Notes under the pieces: generated by a model
What the model was told of the DNA's origin: nothing
Databases searched by the model: none
Seen by the model: only the letters and a program-made list of their open reading frames with translations
Assembly: GCA_000435835.1 (NCBI GenBank)
Contig: FR883429.1
Location: 28,583 to 92,582 of the forward strand
Reading direction: 5' to 3'
DNA from: Clostridium sp. CAG:221
GTDB taxonomy: Bacteria > Bacillota > Clostridia > Clostridiales > Clostridiaceae
Length of the DNA: 64,000 bases
Shown: positions 54,123 through 63,244 of the stretch, in pieces
Numbering within the stretch: the first letter of the stretch is position 1
Layout: each line of letters begins with the position of its first letter
Made by a program: the position numbers and the translations under genes

Positions 54123-55685
54123 CTATCTTAGCTCTTCAATTTTACAATTATGTTCTTTTGTTTTAGAATCATAGCATATAGCTACAGCTAAAATTAAGTG
54201 ATTATTATTTTCTCTCCTAAATTTTTCTATATACTCTTTTTCTTTTATTTGATTTATTGCCACTTCAGGAGTTTCATCTTTTTTTAACTCTACTATAAAA
54301 GCAGTATCATTTTTTCTTCTTGGATGAAATGTAAAATCAGCATAACCCTTTCCACTTTTTTCTTCCCTTTCAATTCTATAAGTATCTCTAGCTGCTAAAT
54401 AAGCCAATGTTAATACACACGATAAGCTGTTTTCATCATTATATTGTAATATTGGTATTTCAGAATTATGAATATCATGAAGAATTGATTTTATAGTATC
54501 TGTATCACCATTAACTGTTGCTTTTAACATATTTTTAGAATTTTCTATTATTTTTGATACATATCCAAAGGATTTATCTTCTAAAGCTTTCTCAAACTCC
54601 TGCATAAGTTCTTTGTTGGGAATTTTTAAATAACCATCATAATACGATAAAAATCCTAATACTATCATTGCTGAATAAATTTCTTTTTTTGTTCTAGGTG
54701 CTCTTTGTCCTGCTCTAAATTCTTCATTTATTGTTATATCAATTTCCTCTCCTGAAACCATTTCTATAACATCATCACAAATATCTAAAGTATTATATTT
54801 AAGATATTCTACTACTTCATCCATAGCTCCAGTATTAGTCCAATAACTTTCACAATAATTATTTTTAAGTGCTTTTACTACAGAACGTGGATTGTAAATT
54901 CTTATGCCTGTAGCTGTTAAATAACCATTATACCAAGCTTCAACTTCTTCAAATCTTAGCTTTCCATTTTTATTACAAAGCTCTAGTGTTTCATATTCTG
55001 TAAAACCAAAATACTCACCAAAGCTTCTGTCCTTCAAAAATGTATATTCATCAAACATATTAAGTGCTGAGCCACTTGAATATTTTTTTATTGGTAATAC
55101 TCCTGTCATATAACAAAGAGATACATAGGGCTGATCCTTTAATAAATTTCTCAAAAACTCTAAAAAATCATTTTGATTTTCTACAAACATATTATTATTA
55201 AAAATATAATCCCATTCATCAAAGATAAAAATAAATTTTTCTTGTGTATCCATAAGCATGGAACTTATATTAAAATATTTATCTTCTTTAATATGAGTAT
55301 ATTTTTCTGTTATATCTCTAATAAGTTGTGTTCTAATCATATTTATATAGTCATCATAACTCTTCATGTTATCAGGTATTTCATTAAATGATATACTTAT
55401 AACATTGTATTTATTAAGATTTTCCATATAACTTTCACTACTACTTATTTTAAGATTATCAAAAATTTCTTTTGACTTTACGGCTTTTGAATAATAAGCT
55501 CCAATCATACTTGCTATTGAAGATTTTCCAAACCTTCTTGGTCTTGTTATACATACATACTTATCAGAGGTATTTAATAATTCATTTAAACTATCTATAA
55601 TTAAAGATTTATCTATAAAATATTTACTTCTATATAAATTTTTATAGTTTTCTAAAAGTACATTAGTGTTTAAATAATTTGACAT
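54123..55685 (-). CDS. AAA-ATPase-like protein with C-terminal PD-(D/E)XK nuclease-like domain
   Basis: A 520-residue protein with no known flagellar role. The N-terminal AAA-ATPase_like domain has an RPRRFGKSS P-loop (about 48-56) and a Walker B FIFIFDEWDYIF (about 150-160). The C-terminal part (about 445-475) holds GYADFTFHPRR...FIVELKKDE, a PD-(D/E)XK pattern (Pfam AAA-ATPase_like plus PDDEXK_9 type). Members occur in many copies in anaerobes with no proven function. It has its own promoter and is bounded by terminators, so it looks inserted between the fliY and flgM units. Confidence 0.82.
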   Translation of the reverse strand: MSNYLNTNVLLENYKNLYRSKYFIDKSLIIDSLNELLNTSDKYVCITRPRRFGKSSIASMIGAYYSKAVKSKEIFDNLKISSSESYMENLNKYNVISISFNEIPDNMKSYDDYINMIRTQLIRDITEKYTHIKEDKYFNISSMLMDTQEKFIFIFDEWDYIFNNNMFVENQNDFLEFLRNLLKDQPYVSLCYMTGVLPIKKYSSGSALNMFDEYTFLKDRSFGEYFGFTEYETLELCNKNGKLRFEEVEAWYNGYLTATGIRIYNPRSVVKALKNNYCESYWTNTGAMDEVVEYLKYNTLDICDDVIEMVSGEEIDITINEEFRAGQRAPRTKKEIYSAMIVLGFLSYYDGYLKIPNKELMQEFEKALEDKSFGYVSKIIENSKNMLKATVNGDTDTIKSILHDIHNSEIPILQYNDENSLSCVLTLAYLAARDTYRIEREEKSGKGYADFTFHPRRKNDTAFIVELKKDETPEVAINQIKEKEYIEKFRRENNNHLILAVAICYDSKTKEHNCKIEELR

Positions 55686-55736
55686 TTATATCACCTCACA
55701 TCTAAATAATATTAACTTCATTATTAAATTATAAAT

Positions 55737-55745
55737 ATTATAACA
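55737..55745 (-). promoter_or_regulatory. Extended -10 promoter of the AAA-ATPase-like gene
   Basis: TGTTATAAT on the minus strand matches a TGnTATAAT extended -10, about 50 bp before the ATG. No clear -35 box is seen, as often with extended -10 promoters. Confidence 0.55.
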
Positions 55746-55773
55746 TACCTTAATATTTTTATATAATACAAAT

Positions 55774-55810
55774 AAGACAGCATATAATCATAAGATTTAT
55801 ATACTGTCTT
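55774..55810 (-). terminator. Terminator after fliY
   Basis: Minus-strand arms AAGACAGTATATAA (55797-55810) and TTATATGCTGTCTT (55774-55787) form a near-perfect stem, followed by ATTTGTATTATAT. It lies 12 bp after the fliY stop; the U-tract is moderate. Confidence 0.7.
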
Positions 55811-55822
55811 TCTTATTTTTAC

Positions 55823-57016
55823 TTATCTTAAACTCTTTATTCTGTCTGCTCCACTAACAATGTTATTAATTCTTACTCCGAAGTTTTCATCTATAACAAC
55901 AACTTCTCCTTCAGCTATAACCTTACCATTTACAAGTACTTCCACTGGCTCATCTGCTAATCTATTTAATTCTATAAGAGATCCATTTCCTAGATTTAAA
56001 ATATCTCTTATACTCTTTTTAGTTCTTCCTAAAACAACAGATATATCTAATGCAACATCTAATATTAAATCAATATTATCATGAGACTTTCTTACGTGTT
56101 CTGTCCCTAATGGTGCAAAGTTTGCTTTTTGTACTTCCACTGATGGTTGCATCATTGGTTGTGTATGACTCATAGGTGCCGCATAATTTACAGGTGCTTC
56201 ATATGCCGGCTGTTGATATGCTGGCTGCCCATGTACCGGTGCTTCATATGTTGGTTGTGATGAACTTGGCATAGTAGGTGCTGATGCCGGTGTTGGTGCT
56301 GGTGCTGTCTCACTTACAGGTGCATCCACCGGAGCTTGTACTTGCTCTTCTCCCATCATAATAGAAACAATTTTTTTTGCTGTATTTAAAGGTAGTATTT
56401 GCATTATACTAGACTTTAATACATCTCCTACTTCTAAATCAAAAGAAATCCTAACTACCTTTTCTTCTTCTTCAATATCGTTTGAAAGACTTTGTTCTTT
56501 ACTTTCCCATAATGTTGATTGAGGAGGTGATATATCAACTCTTCTGCCAAACATAGTAGCCATTGAAGTTGCTGCAGAACCTATCATTTGATTCATAGCT
56601 TCTTGCACCGCACTTATTTCTATTTCTGATAATTCATCACTTTCTATTTTTCCATCCCCACCCATCATGCAATTGGCGATGACAGCTGCATCCGATATTT
56701 TCATCATCAGCATATTTCTTCCAGAAATACCTTCAACATATTCTACATCTAGTATTATATTAGGAACATCAAAATTCTCTTTAATTTGTTTTATTGTTGT
56801 CACCGTTACTACTGGTGTTGTTATGTTAACTTTTTGATTAAGTAATTGATATAATGCTGTGGAAGCAGAACCCATAGATATATTTCCAACTTCCCCTAGC
56901 AAATCTTTTTCTAAATCACTTAATAATTCTTCATTATTTTCAACTTCATTATCATTATTTAACTCACCATTTAATAATGAGTTAATTTCATCTTGAGATA
57001 AAAAACCATTACTCAT
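55823..57016 (-). CDS. fliY: Flagellar motor switch phosphatase FliY
   Basis: A 397-residue FliN-type switch protein with a CheC-like phosphatase domain. It begins LSQDEINSLLNG, a CheY-binding peptide. Two CheC-type sites follow: EVGNISMGSASTALYQLLNQ and EAMNQMIGSAATSM. A long Pro/Ala/Gln/Tyr-rich linker (about 235-300) with repeated QPAYEAPV-like units leads to a C-terminal SpoA/FliN domain (about 310-397). It removes phosphate from CheY-P at the switch. It overlaps fliM by 8 bp. No separate fliN is seen. Confidence 0.93.
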   Translation of the reverse strand: MSNGFLSQDEINSLLNGELNNDNEVENNEELLSDLEKDLLGEVGNISMGSASTALYQLLNQKVNITTPVVTVTTIKQIKENFDVPNIILDVEYVEGISGRNMLMMKISDAAVIANCMMGGDGKIESDELSEIEISAVQEAMNQMIGSAATSMATMFGRRVDISPPQSTLWESKEQSLSNDIEEEEKVVRISFDLEVGDVLKSSIMQILPLNTAKKIVSIMMGEEQVQAPVDAPVSETAPAPTPASAPTMPSSSQPTYEAPVHGQPAYQQPAYEAPVNYAAPMSHTQPMMQPSVEVQKANFAPLGTEHVRKSHDNIDLILDVALDISVVLGRTKKSIRDILNLGNGSLIELNRLADEPVEVLVNGKVIAEGEVVVIDENFGVRINNIVSGADRIKSLR

Positions 57017-58007
57017 CTGTTTTCACATCCTTATTTATAGTGTCTAAAAGTTCTACTCCTGCCATTTTCCCAATAATTCCTGGTTTTCCACTATAGCATA
57101 ACTCATCTTCTACATATACCTTTATAGGCTCTATTGTTTTAGTATCTAGCTTTAGTACATCTCCAACTACTAAATCCAAAAATTCTTCAACATTTATTTG
57201 AGTCTTACCAAGTTCAGCTTTTATTTTTAACTCTACAGGTTGGATTGTTCCCTTAATAATTTCCACTAAATCTTCTTCATCTTCATCATCAGAACTTCTT
57301 AACCAATATTCTACTACTAACTTATCTAGAAGCTTTTCTATACTTAAATAAGGAATACATAAATTAATATATGTACTATCCTCTCCAAATTCCACTAAAA
57401 AGCTTATTAACGCCACAGGCTCATTTGGTGCTAATGTCTGGTTTGCAGTAGGATTTGTATCTAATGATTCAAACTCTGGAGTTACTTCCATTATTTCAGA
57501 CCACCCAGATTCTAATTGTTCAATAATTTCTCTACACACTTTAGATAGTATATTTTTTTCAATTTCAGTTAAATCTTTATCTATTCCTCGTTTAACTCCA
57601 AAACCACCCAAAAGTAAATCCAATATTTGAAAACCAAATTCTGGATTTAATTCCATTACTATATTTCCTTGCATTGGATGTAATTTAAAATATGAGATTA
57701 TAGTAGGATTTGGAATAGATCTTATGAACTCTTCATAAGGAACCTGTTCAACATTTTCTACATTTACTTTAACACTCTTACGAGTTTGCATAGTTAAATA
57801 ATTGCTTATTAATCTCGCAAATTTAGTATGAACCTTTTCTAATGTTCTGATATGATCTTTGGAGAATTTTTGTGGGGTTTTAAAATCATATTGTTTCACT
57901 TTATGTATGTCTTCTTCCACAGAATCTATAGTTTCTGGCTCTACATCTCCTGATGACAAAGCTGATAAAAGTGCATCTATCTCTTCCTGAGATAGTACTT
58001 CCGCCAT
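57009..58007 (-). CDS. fliM: Flagellar motor switch protein FliM
   Basis: The CheY-P receiver at the rotor (332 residues). The N-terminal LSQEEIDALLSAL is the CheY-binding helix. The middle CheC-like domain and a C-terminal SpoA domain (about 255-325) follow, with KTPQKFSKDHIRTLEKVHTKFARL visible near the start. It is followed by fliY and preceded by cheW. Confidence 0.95.
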   Translation of the reverse strand: MAEVLSQEEIDALLSALSSGDVEPETIDSVEEDIHKVKQYDFKTPQKFSKDHIRTLEKVHTKFARLISNYLTMQTRKSVKVNVENVEQVPYEEFIRSIPNPTIISYFKLHPMQGNIVMELNPEFGFQILDLLLGGFGVKRGIDKDLTEIEKNILSKVCREIIEQLESGWSEIMEVTPEFESLDTNPTANQTLAPNEPVALISFLVEFGEDSTYINLCIPYLSIEKLLDKLVVEYWLRSSDDEDEEDLVEIIKGTIQPVELKIKAELGKTQINVEEFLDLVVGDVLKLDTKTIEPIKVYVEDELCYSGKPGIIGKMAGVELLDTINKDVKTDE

Positions 58008-58035
58008 AAATATTCCTCCTTATTTTTTACTAAAT

Positions 58036-58431
58036 CTATATATTAACAATTTTATTTATATCAATAACAGTTAATAAATATTTATTAAATTCTATTACAC
58101 CTTTAATATATTCTTTGCTGTCTATTGATGTGTTTTGCAACATATTTAAGTCTATATCTGCCACTTCTATCACTTCATCAACAGCTATTCCCACTTCTTC
58201 TTCATCAAGTTTTAATATTATTATATTTTGATTTTCACTTTGATTTTTAATATTTAAAAGCATACCAATATCAACTAAAGGTTTGATGCTACCTCTTAAA
58301 TTAATAAGACCTTTTATATAAGAAGGTGCTGTAGGAACTTTAGTTATTTGCATAATATCACTTATATTTTGTATTTTTTCAGTTTCTGTAGCAAAATATT
58401 CGCTACCTAATCTAAAGATTATAAATTGCAT
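58036..58431 (-). CDS. cheW: Chemotaxis coupling protein CheW (downstream copy)
   Basis: A 131-residue CheW domain that links receptors to CheA. Motifs are YFATETEKIQNIS, PSYIKGLINLRGSIKPLVDIG and VGIAVDEVIEVADI. A second CheW lies at 62779-63234; the two differ in sequence and may serve different receptor sets. It follows cheY and precedes fliM. Confidence 0.92.
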   Translation of the reverse strand: MQFIIFRLGSEYFATETEKIQNISDIMQITKVPTAPSYIKGLINLRGSIKPLVDIGMLLNIKNQSENQNIIILKLDEEEVGIAVDEVIEVADIDLNMLQNTSIDSKEYIKGVIEFNKYLLTVIDINKIVNI

Positions 58432-58454
58432 AGCTACTCCTCCGCTATAAAATA

Positions 58455-58814
58455 TTATCCTACTATTTTCTTAACTGCTTCTAAAACTCTATCTGCTTGG
58501 AACGGCTTAACTATAAAGTCATTTGCTCCTGCCTTTATAGCATCCATAACCATTGATTGTTGCCCCATTGCTGAACACATTATAACTTTTGCAGCTGGAT
58601 TAACTGCTTTAATTTGTTTCACTGCTTCTATTCCATCCATTTCAGGCATTGTTATATCCATTGTTACTAAGTCTGGTTGATGTGATTTATATAATTCTAC
58701 TGCCTCTACTCCATTTGCTGCTTCAGCTACTACTTCATATCCATTCTTTGTTAAAATATCCTTTATCATCATTCTCATAAACGCTGCGTCGTCAACTATT
58801 AATATTTTTGCCAT
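58455..58814 (-). CDS. cheY: Chemotaxis response regulator CheY
   Basis: A single receiver domain (119 residues) with all phosphorylation residues: D8, D9, the acceptor D53 (TMDITMPEMDG), S81 and K103 (FIVKPF). CheY-P binds FliM and FliY and alters rotation. It follows cheC by 19 bp. Confidence 0.95.
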   Translation of the reverse strand: MAKILIVDDAAFMRMMIKDILTKNGYEVVAEAANGVEAVELYKSHQPDLVTMDITMPEMDGIEAVKQIKAVNPAAKVIMCSAMGQQSMVMDAIKAGANDFIVKPFQADRVLEAVKKIVG

Positions 58815-58833
58815 TTTTCTATTCCTCCTAAAT

Positions 58834-59430
58834 TTAAACCATTCCTAATTGCTTCAATATATTTTCTAAAGACCCTGGCTGCGGTATGTAGTAAAAATGT
58901 CCTAATACATCTTGGCCATTGTGTCCTTTAAATAATGTTTCTATATCTAAAATATAATCATCATATTGACCTGACTCAATAAATGTCGAGGTCAGAATTG
59001 CATTAAACATATCATGAGTCACTGCTGGAACAGAAGCAATCATTTTAATCCCTGTAAATGATACAATGGAATTCATATAAGATGATGCTATTATATTACC
59101 TATTTCAGCTATAGCAGACATTCCTATATCGCTAAATACATCACTATTAGAAATCAACGCTTCTATTATTTCTTTAGCAACATGCTTATCAAAGGCATAT
59201 AATATATTTCCTGGAGCTTCTCCTATGACTTTTACCAATACTGCAATGACCTCATTATTTAAGTCATTTTCTAAAATCTCTTCTAGCCTTACTATTTTTA
59301 TATTGGGTATCCCCATATCTATCTTTCTATTCAAAAGAAATGACAATGATGTAGCTGCATTTCCTGAACCTATATTAAATACTTCTCTCAATGCATCTAA
59401 CTGCATAGAACTCAAGTTTCTATAATCCAT
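58834..59430 (-). CDS. cheC: CheY-P phosphatase CheC
   Basis: A 198-residue two-site CheC. Sites are LREVFNIGSGNAATSL and AIAEIGNIIASSYMNS, each with the conserved Glu and Asn followed by a Pro further on. CheC works with CheD in B. subtilis adaptation. The ATG at 59430 is chosen because GAGGTG is 6 nt before it; the longer frame would start inside cheA. cheD is encoded nearby. Confidence 0.9.
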   Translation of the reverse strand: MDYRNLSSMQLDALREVFNIGSGNAATSLSFLLNRKIDMGIPNIKIVRLEEILENDLNNEVIAVLVKVIGEAPGNILYAFDKHVAKEIIEALISNSDVFSDIGMSAIAEIGNIIASSYMNSIVSFTGIKMIASVPAVTHDMFNAILTSTFIESGQYDDYILDIETLFKGHNGQDVLGHFYYIPQPGSLENILKQLGMV

Positions 59431-59446
59431 CGTTCTCACCTCATCA

Positions 59447-61468
59447 CTATACCAATGAACCAACATCTAATATTAACGTTACTAAACCATCACCTAATAT
59501 AGTTGCTCCTATATAAGCCCTAGTATCTTTAAATATCTTTCCTAATGGTTTTATAACTATTTCTTGTTGTCCAAGTAAAGAATCTACTAATAACCCGCTT
59601 AATTTATTGCCTATTTTAACGATTATTACATACTCTTTTCCTCTTGAACCTGATTCAATGCCTAATATTTTATTTAATCTTACTAATGGAATAATTTTAT
59701 CTCTATATACAATCACTTCTTCTCCATTAGTTTGTTTCACATATTCATCTTTAAACTCTATAACTCTATCGATAAATCCTAAAGAAATTGCAAAAGTTTC
59801 TTCTCCAACTTTAACCAATAGAGCTTGAATTATTTGTAATGTTAATGGAAGAGTAACTATAAATGATGTACCTTTTCCTAGTTCACTATGTAATTCTACT
59901 GTTCCACCTAAAGCTTCTATCTTAGTCTTTACAACGTCCATTCCAACTCCTCTTCCTGAAACATCTGTAACAACTTCGTTAGTTGAGAATCCTTGATGGA
60001 ATATTAAATTCTTTATTTCTTGTTCAGTAAGCCCTGATGTAGAAATACCAACCTTTTCAGCTTTAGCTTTTATCTTATCAACATTGATTCCTGCACCATC
60101 ATCAGTAACCTTTATGATAGCTTTTGTACCTTCTTGATAAGCCATTAGCTTAACTGTACCTTGCACTGGCTTTCCAGCTGCTATTCTATCTTCCTTCTTT
60201 TCAATTCCATGATCAGCAGAATTTCTTAATAAGTGAATAAGTGGTTCACCAATTTCATCAATTACAGTTCTATCTAGTTCTGTATCTGCTCCTTCAATGA
60301 TAAAATCTATTTCTTTACCTAAATCAACAGCTAAATCTCTCATCATTCTAGGGAATCTATTAAATACAACATCTAACGGAAGCATTCTAATCTTCATTAC
60401 TAAATCCTGTAAATCAGAAGTAGTTCTCTCAACTTGTTCTAACGTCTCCACCAATTCTGGTGATTTGTTATTTACAACTATCTGTTCAAGTCTTGTTCTA
60501 TATATTACAAGTTCTGATACCATATTCATAAGTGTATCTATTCTTTGTAAATCTACTCTTACTGACTGATGAGCCTTCTTGTTGTTAGCTCTAGGTTCTC
60601 TCTTAACTTCTGGAGCTTTTTTAGTTGCAATATCTTTAGGTTTAACAGGAGTTGCTACCACTTCAGATTTTTGAACTTGCGCTTCTTCTTGTTCTAAATC
60701 TTCAATATCTATATCTACATCTTCAACTGTTACACTTACAACTTCTGAAATATTTTCAACAATATCACTGATTTCTTGTGCAGATTTTTTAGTTACAAGA
60801 AGGAAATAAATATCAAAGTCAAAGTTTTCAGTTTCTATATCTTCAATTGTTGGTTTTGATTTTATTATTTCACCTTGTGATTCTAACTCTTGAAATATTA
60901 AGAAAGCTCTTGCAGATTTTAATAATGTTTCTTCACTTAATCTTATCTGAACATTTAAAGTGTTAAATCCACCTTTAATAGCTTGCCTTACAATTGATAT
61001 ATCATATTGATTTAACTCAACCTTTATTTTCTTATCTTCTTTTCCGTCTTCTTCACCATGTTCAACAACAACTTCTAATTCTTTCCCATTACCATTTACT
61101 ATATTTCCCAAGGATTGTACTATATCTGTTACATCAACTTCATCATCTACCCCTGCCTCTATATTATTAACCATAGTTTCTAAGGTATCAAGACAATTAA
61201 ATAGCACTGTAACAACATTTTCACTTACCTCTAATTTACCTTCTCTAAAATTAGATAAAACATCTTCCATTTTATGAGTTAATTCAGCCATTGCTGTGAA
61301 CCCCATAGTTGCTGCCATACCTTTAATAGTATGTGCCACTCTAAAAATTTGATTTAACATTTCTATGTCATTTGGATTTTGTTCTAAATTAAGTAACGCT
61401 TCATTAAGTGTTTGAAGATTATCCATTGACTCATCTAAAAACATACTTAAATATTGTGATGTATCCAA
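59447..61468 (-). CDS. cheA: Chemotaxis histidine kinase CheA
   Basis: A 673-residue sensor kinase. The P1 domain has the phosphorylated histidine H46 in RVAHTIKGMAATMGF. A P2-like region (about 160-260), P3 dimer region, P4 kinase domain with LIHLLRNSADHGIE (N box) and GRGVGMDVVKT (G1), and a C-terminal CheW-like P5 follow. It follows cheR by 12 bp. Confidence 0.96.
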   Translation of the reverse strand: MDTSQYLSMFLDESMDNLQTLNEALLNLEQNPNDIEMLNQIFRVAHTIKGMAATMGFTAMAELTHKMEDVLSNFREGKLEVSENVVTVLFNCLDTLETMVNNIEAGVDDEVDVTDIVQSLGNIVNGNGKELEVVVEHGEEDGKEDKKIKVELNQYDISIVRQAIKGGFNTLNVQIRLSEETLLKSARAFLIFQELESQGEIIKSKPTIEDIETENFDFDIYFLLVTKKSAQEISDIVENISEVVSVTVEDVDIDIEDLEQEEAQVQKSEVVATPVKPKDIATKKAPEVKREPRANNKKAHQSVRVDLQRIDTLMNMVSELVIYRTRLEQIVVNNKSPELVETLEQVERTTSDLQDLVMKIRMLPLDVVFNRFPRMMRDLAVDLGKEIDFIIEGADTELDRTVIDEIGEPLIHLLRNSADHGIEKKEDRIAAGKPVQGTVKLMAYQEGTKAIIKVTDDGAGINVDKIKAKAEKVGISTSGLTEQEIKNLIFHQGFSTNEVVTDVSGRGVGMDVVKTKIEALGGTVELHSELGKGTSFIVTLPLTLQIIQALLVKVGEETFAISLGFIDRVIEFKDEYVKQTNGEEVIVYRDKIIPLVRLNKILGIESGSRGKEYVIIVKIGNKLSGLLVDSLLGQQEIVIKPLGKIFKDTRAYIGATILGDGLVTLILDVGSLV

Positions 61469-61480
61469 TTTTTACCCTCC

Positions 61481-62248
61481 TTATATTTTCTTATAAATAA
61501 ATGGTGATAATTTTTCTAATCCACTTGTCTTATATGTGTTTATACTTTCTGTTGCTCCAACAAAAAGTAGTCCTCCTACCTTTAAAGATTTAATAAAATC
61601 TTCTATTATCTTTTGTTTTACTTCATCTTTAAAGTAAATTATCACATTTCTACAAAGAATTAAATCAAAGTCTTTTTCATAACTATCTAAAATCAAATCA
61701 TGTCTCTTAAAATTTACTTTTGACTTTATTTTTGAATCTACTATATATTTATCGTCATATTTATTAAAATATTTATCTAAATATTTTTTATCCAAAGTTT
61801 TAACATCAGCTGCGGAATAAACTCCTTTCCTTGCTTTTGCCAAAATATTTTTGTCTATATCTGTAGCAAGAATAGAGTAACTAACTTTATCATTCATATC
61901 ATCAAACATCATTGCAAGACTATAAGCCTCACACCCCATGGATGATCCTGCACTCCAAATTTTAATATTATTTCTATTGGGAATTATTTCTGATAGTAAA
62001 TTTTTTCTTAACGCTTCAAAAAACTCTGGATTTCTAAAAAATTCTGTTACATTTATTGTTATGTGATCCATAAACTTTTCTCTTTCAACTGCATCTTCTT
62101 TTAGCAGTTTAGTATATTCCTCCAGAGTTTTTACACCTACTCTCTCCATAAGGCTTCCTATTCTTCTATTTAACTGAGTAGGCTTATATGAATTTAAGCT
62201 TAATCCAATTTCTTTATATACCCAATTATGAAATTCTGTAAATTCCAT
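61481..62248 (-). CDS. cheR: Chemotaxis protein methyltransferase CheR
   Basis: Methylates glutamates of chemoreceptors with SAM (255 residues). Starts MEFTEFHNWVYKEIG; the SAM motif IWSAGSSMGCEAYSLAMM and the FDLILCRNVIIYF motif are present. The ATG at 62248 is chosen because TAGGAGGA lies just before it; the TTG five codons upstream overlaps that site. The partner methylesterase cheB is not in the window. Confidence 0.93.
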   Translation of the reverse strand: MEFTEFHNWVYKEIGLSLNSYKPTQLNRRIGSLMERVGVKTLEEYTKLLKEDAVEREKFMDHITINVTEFFRNPEFFEALRKNLLSEIIPNRNNIKIWSAGSSMGCEAYSLAMMFDDMNDKVSYSILATDIDKNILAKARKGVYSAADVKTLDKKYLDKYFNKYDDKYIVDSKIKSKVNFKRHDLILDSYEKDFDLILCRNVIIYFKDEVKQKIIEDFIKSLKVGGLLFVGATESINTYKTSGLEKLSPFIYKKI

Positions 62249-62275
62249 TATTCCTCCTATCAATCAGTAAACCAT

Positions 62276-62773
62276 TTAAATTTCCTTAATTCCTTGCCCC
62301 ACTATTCTAATTAATACTTTTCCACTTTCAGATTCAACAAACATTGTTCTTCCTTTGCTGCCTCCAACATCTTCTGCTGCTATAATTATTCCTTCTCTAT
62401 TAATCGCTTCTCTTACAGCTTCAATATTTCTATTTCCTATATAACTATTAATAGATTTCTCAGAAAACTTAAACATGGAAGCTCCTCCAGCTATCTTTGC
62501 TACCACATTCTTTTTAATACATCCTCGTTTTGTCATTTCCTCTAATATTAAAGGAATAGCCAAATCTGCAAATTTATACGGATTAGTTACACTTTTAAAG
62601 GCATGACTATCAGGAAGCATTATATGTATAAGTGCTGCAATTTTTTTCACTGTATCATATAATGCAATTCCAACACAAGAACCTAGCCCTATGGTCATAA
62701 TACTGTTAGGCGCTGATATTATTTTAGCATCAGCAATTCCAACTCTGACCTCATTTTTTCTTACTGCTTCCAT
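62276..62773 (-). CDS. cheD: Chemoreceptor glutamine deamidase CheD
   Basis: Deamidates receptor glutamines and is regulated by CheC (165 residues). Catalytic C33 in GLGSCVGIALYD and H50 in AALIHIMLPDS, plus the GGASMFKF motif, are intact. It lies between the two chemotaxis blocks next to cheR. Confidence 0.94.
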   Translation of the reverse strand: MEAVRKNEVRVGIADAKIISAPNSIMTIGLGSCVGIALYDTVKKIAALIHIMLPDSHAFKSVTNPYKFADLAIPLILEEMTKRGCIKKNVVAKIAGGASMFKFSEKSINSYIGNRNIEAVREAINREGIIIAAEDVGGSKGRTMFVESESGKVLIRIVGQGIKEI

Positions 62774-62778
62774 GTGCC

Positions 62779-63234
62779 TTACTCCACCCTTTCAAACACA
62801 AGCTCCTCTTCTTTTTCTAACAAAACCTTATTTAAATCTAATAAAATAATAAGATTTTGCTTTTCTTTTATAATACCTTTAATATATTTTTTTGAAATTA
62901 TAGTTGCTACAGATGAAGAATAATCTATTACTTCTTCATTTACTGTAGTTACTTCATTAACATCATCTACTATAACACCAAATTTTCCTAACTCTTTTTT
63001 TACAACAATAACTTTATTTGTTGAATCAACACTACAGCTATTAAAACCAAATTTATTACTTAAATTAATAACTGGTATTACTTCCTCTTCATATTTTATA
63101 ATTCCTTCTAAAAAGCTAGGCGAATCTGGAAGCTTTGTAGTTCCAATACTTCCTAATATTCTTTCAACTTCCATTATATCTGTTGCAAAATATTCACCAT
63201 TTAATTTAAATACTAATATTCTTATCTCTTTCAT
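62779..63234 (-). CDS. cheW: Chemotaxis coupling protein CheW (upstream copy)
   Basis: A 151-residue CheW domain: YFATDIMEVERILG, PSFLEGIIKYEEEVIPVINLS and FGVIVDDVNEVTTV are typical. The C-terminal helix is longer than in the other CheW. It follows the fapA-like gene by 10 bp. Confidence 0.9.
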   Translation of the reverse strand: MKEIRILVFKLNGEYFATDIMEVERILGSIGTTKLPDSPSFLEGIIKYEEEVIPVINLSNKFGFNSCSVDSTNKVIVVKKELGKFGVIVDDVNEVTTVNEEVIDYSSSVATIISKKYIKGIIKEKQNLIILLDLNKVLLEKEEELVFERVE

Positions 63235-63244
63235 ATAAACCTCC

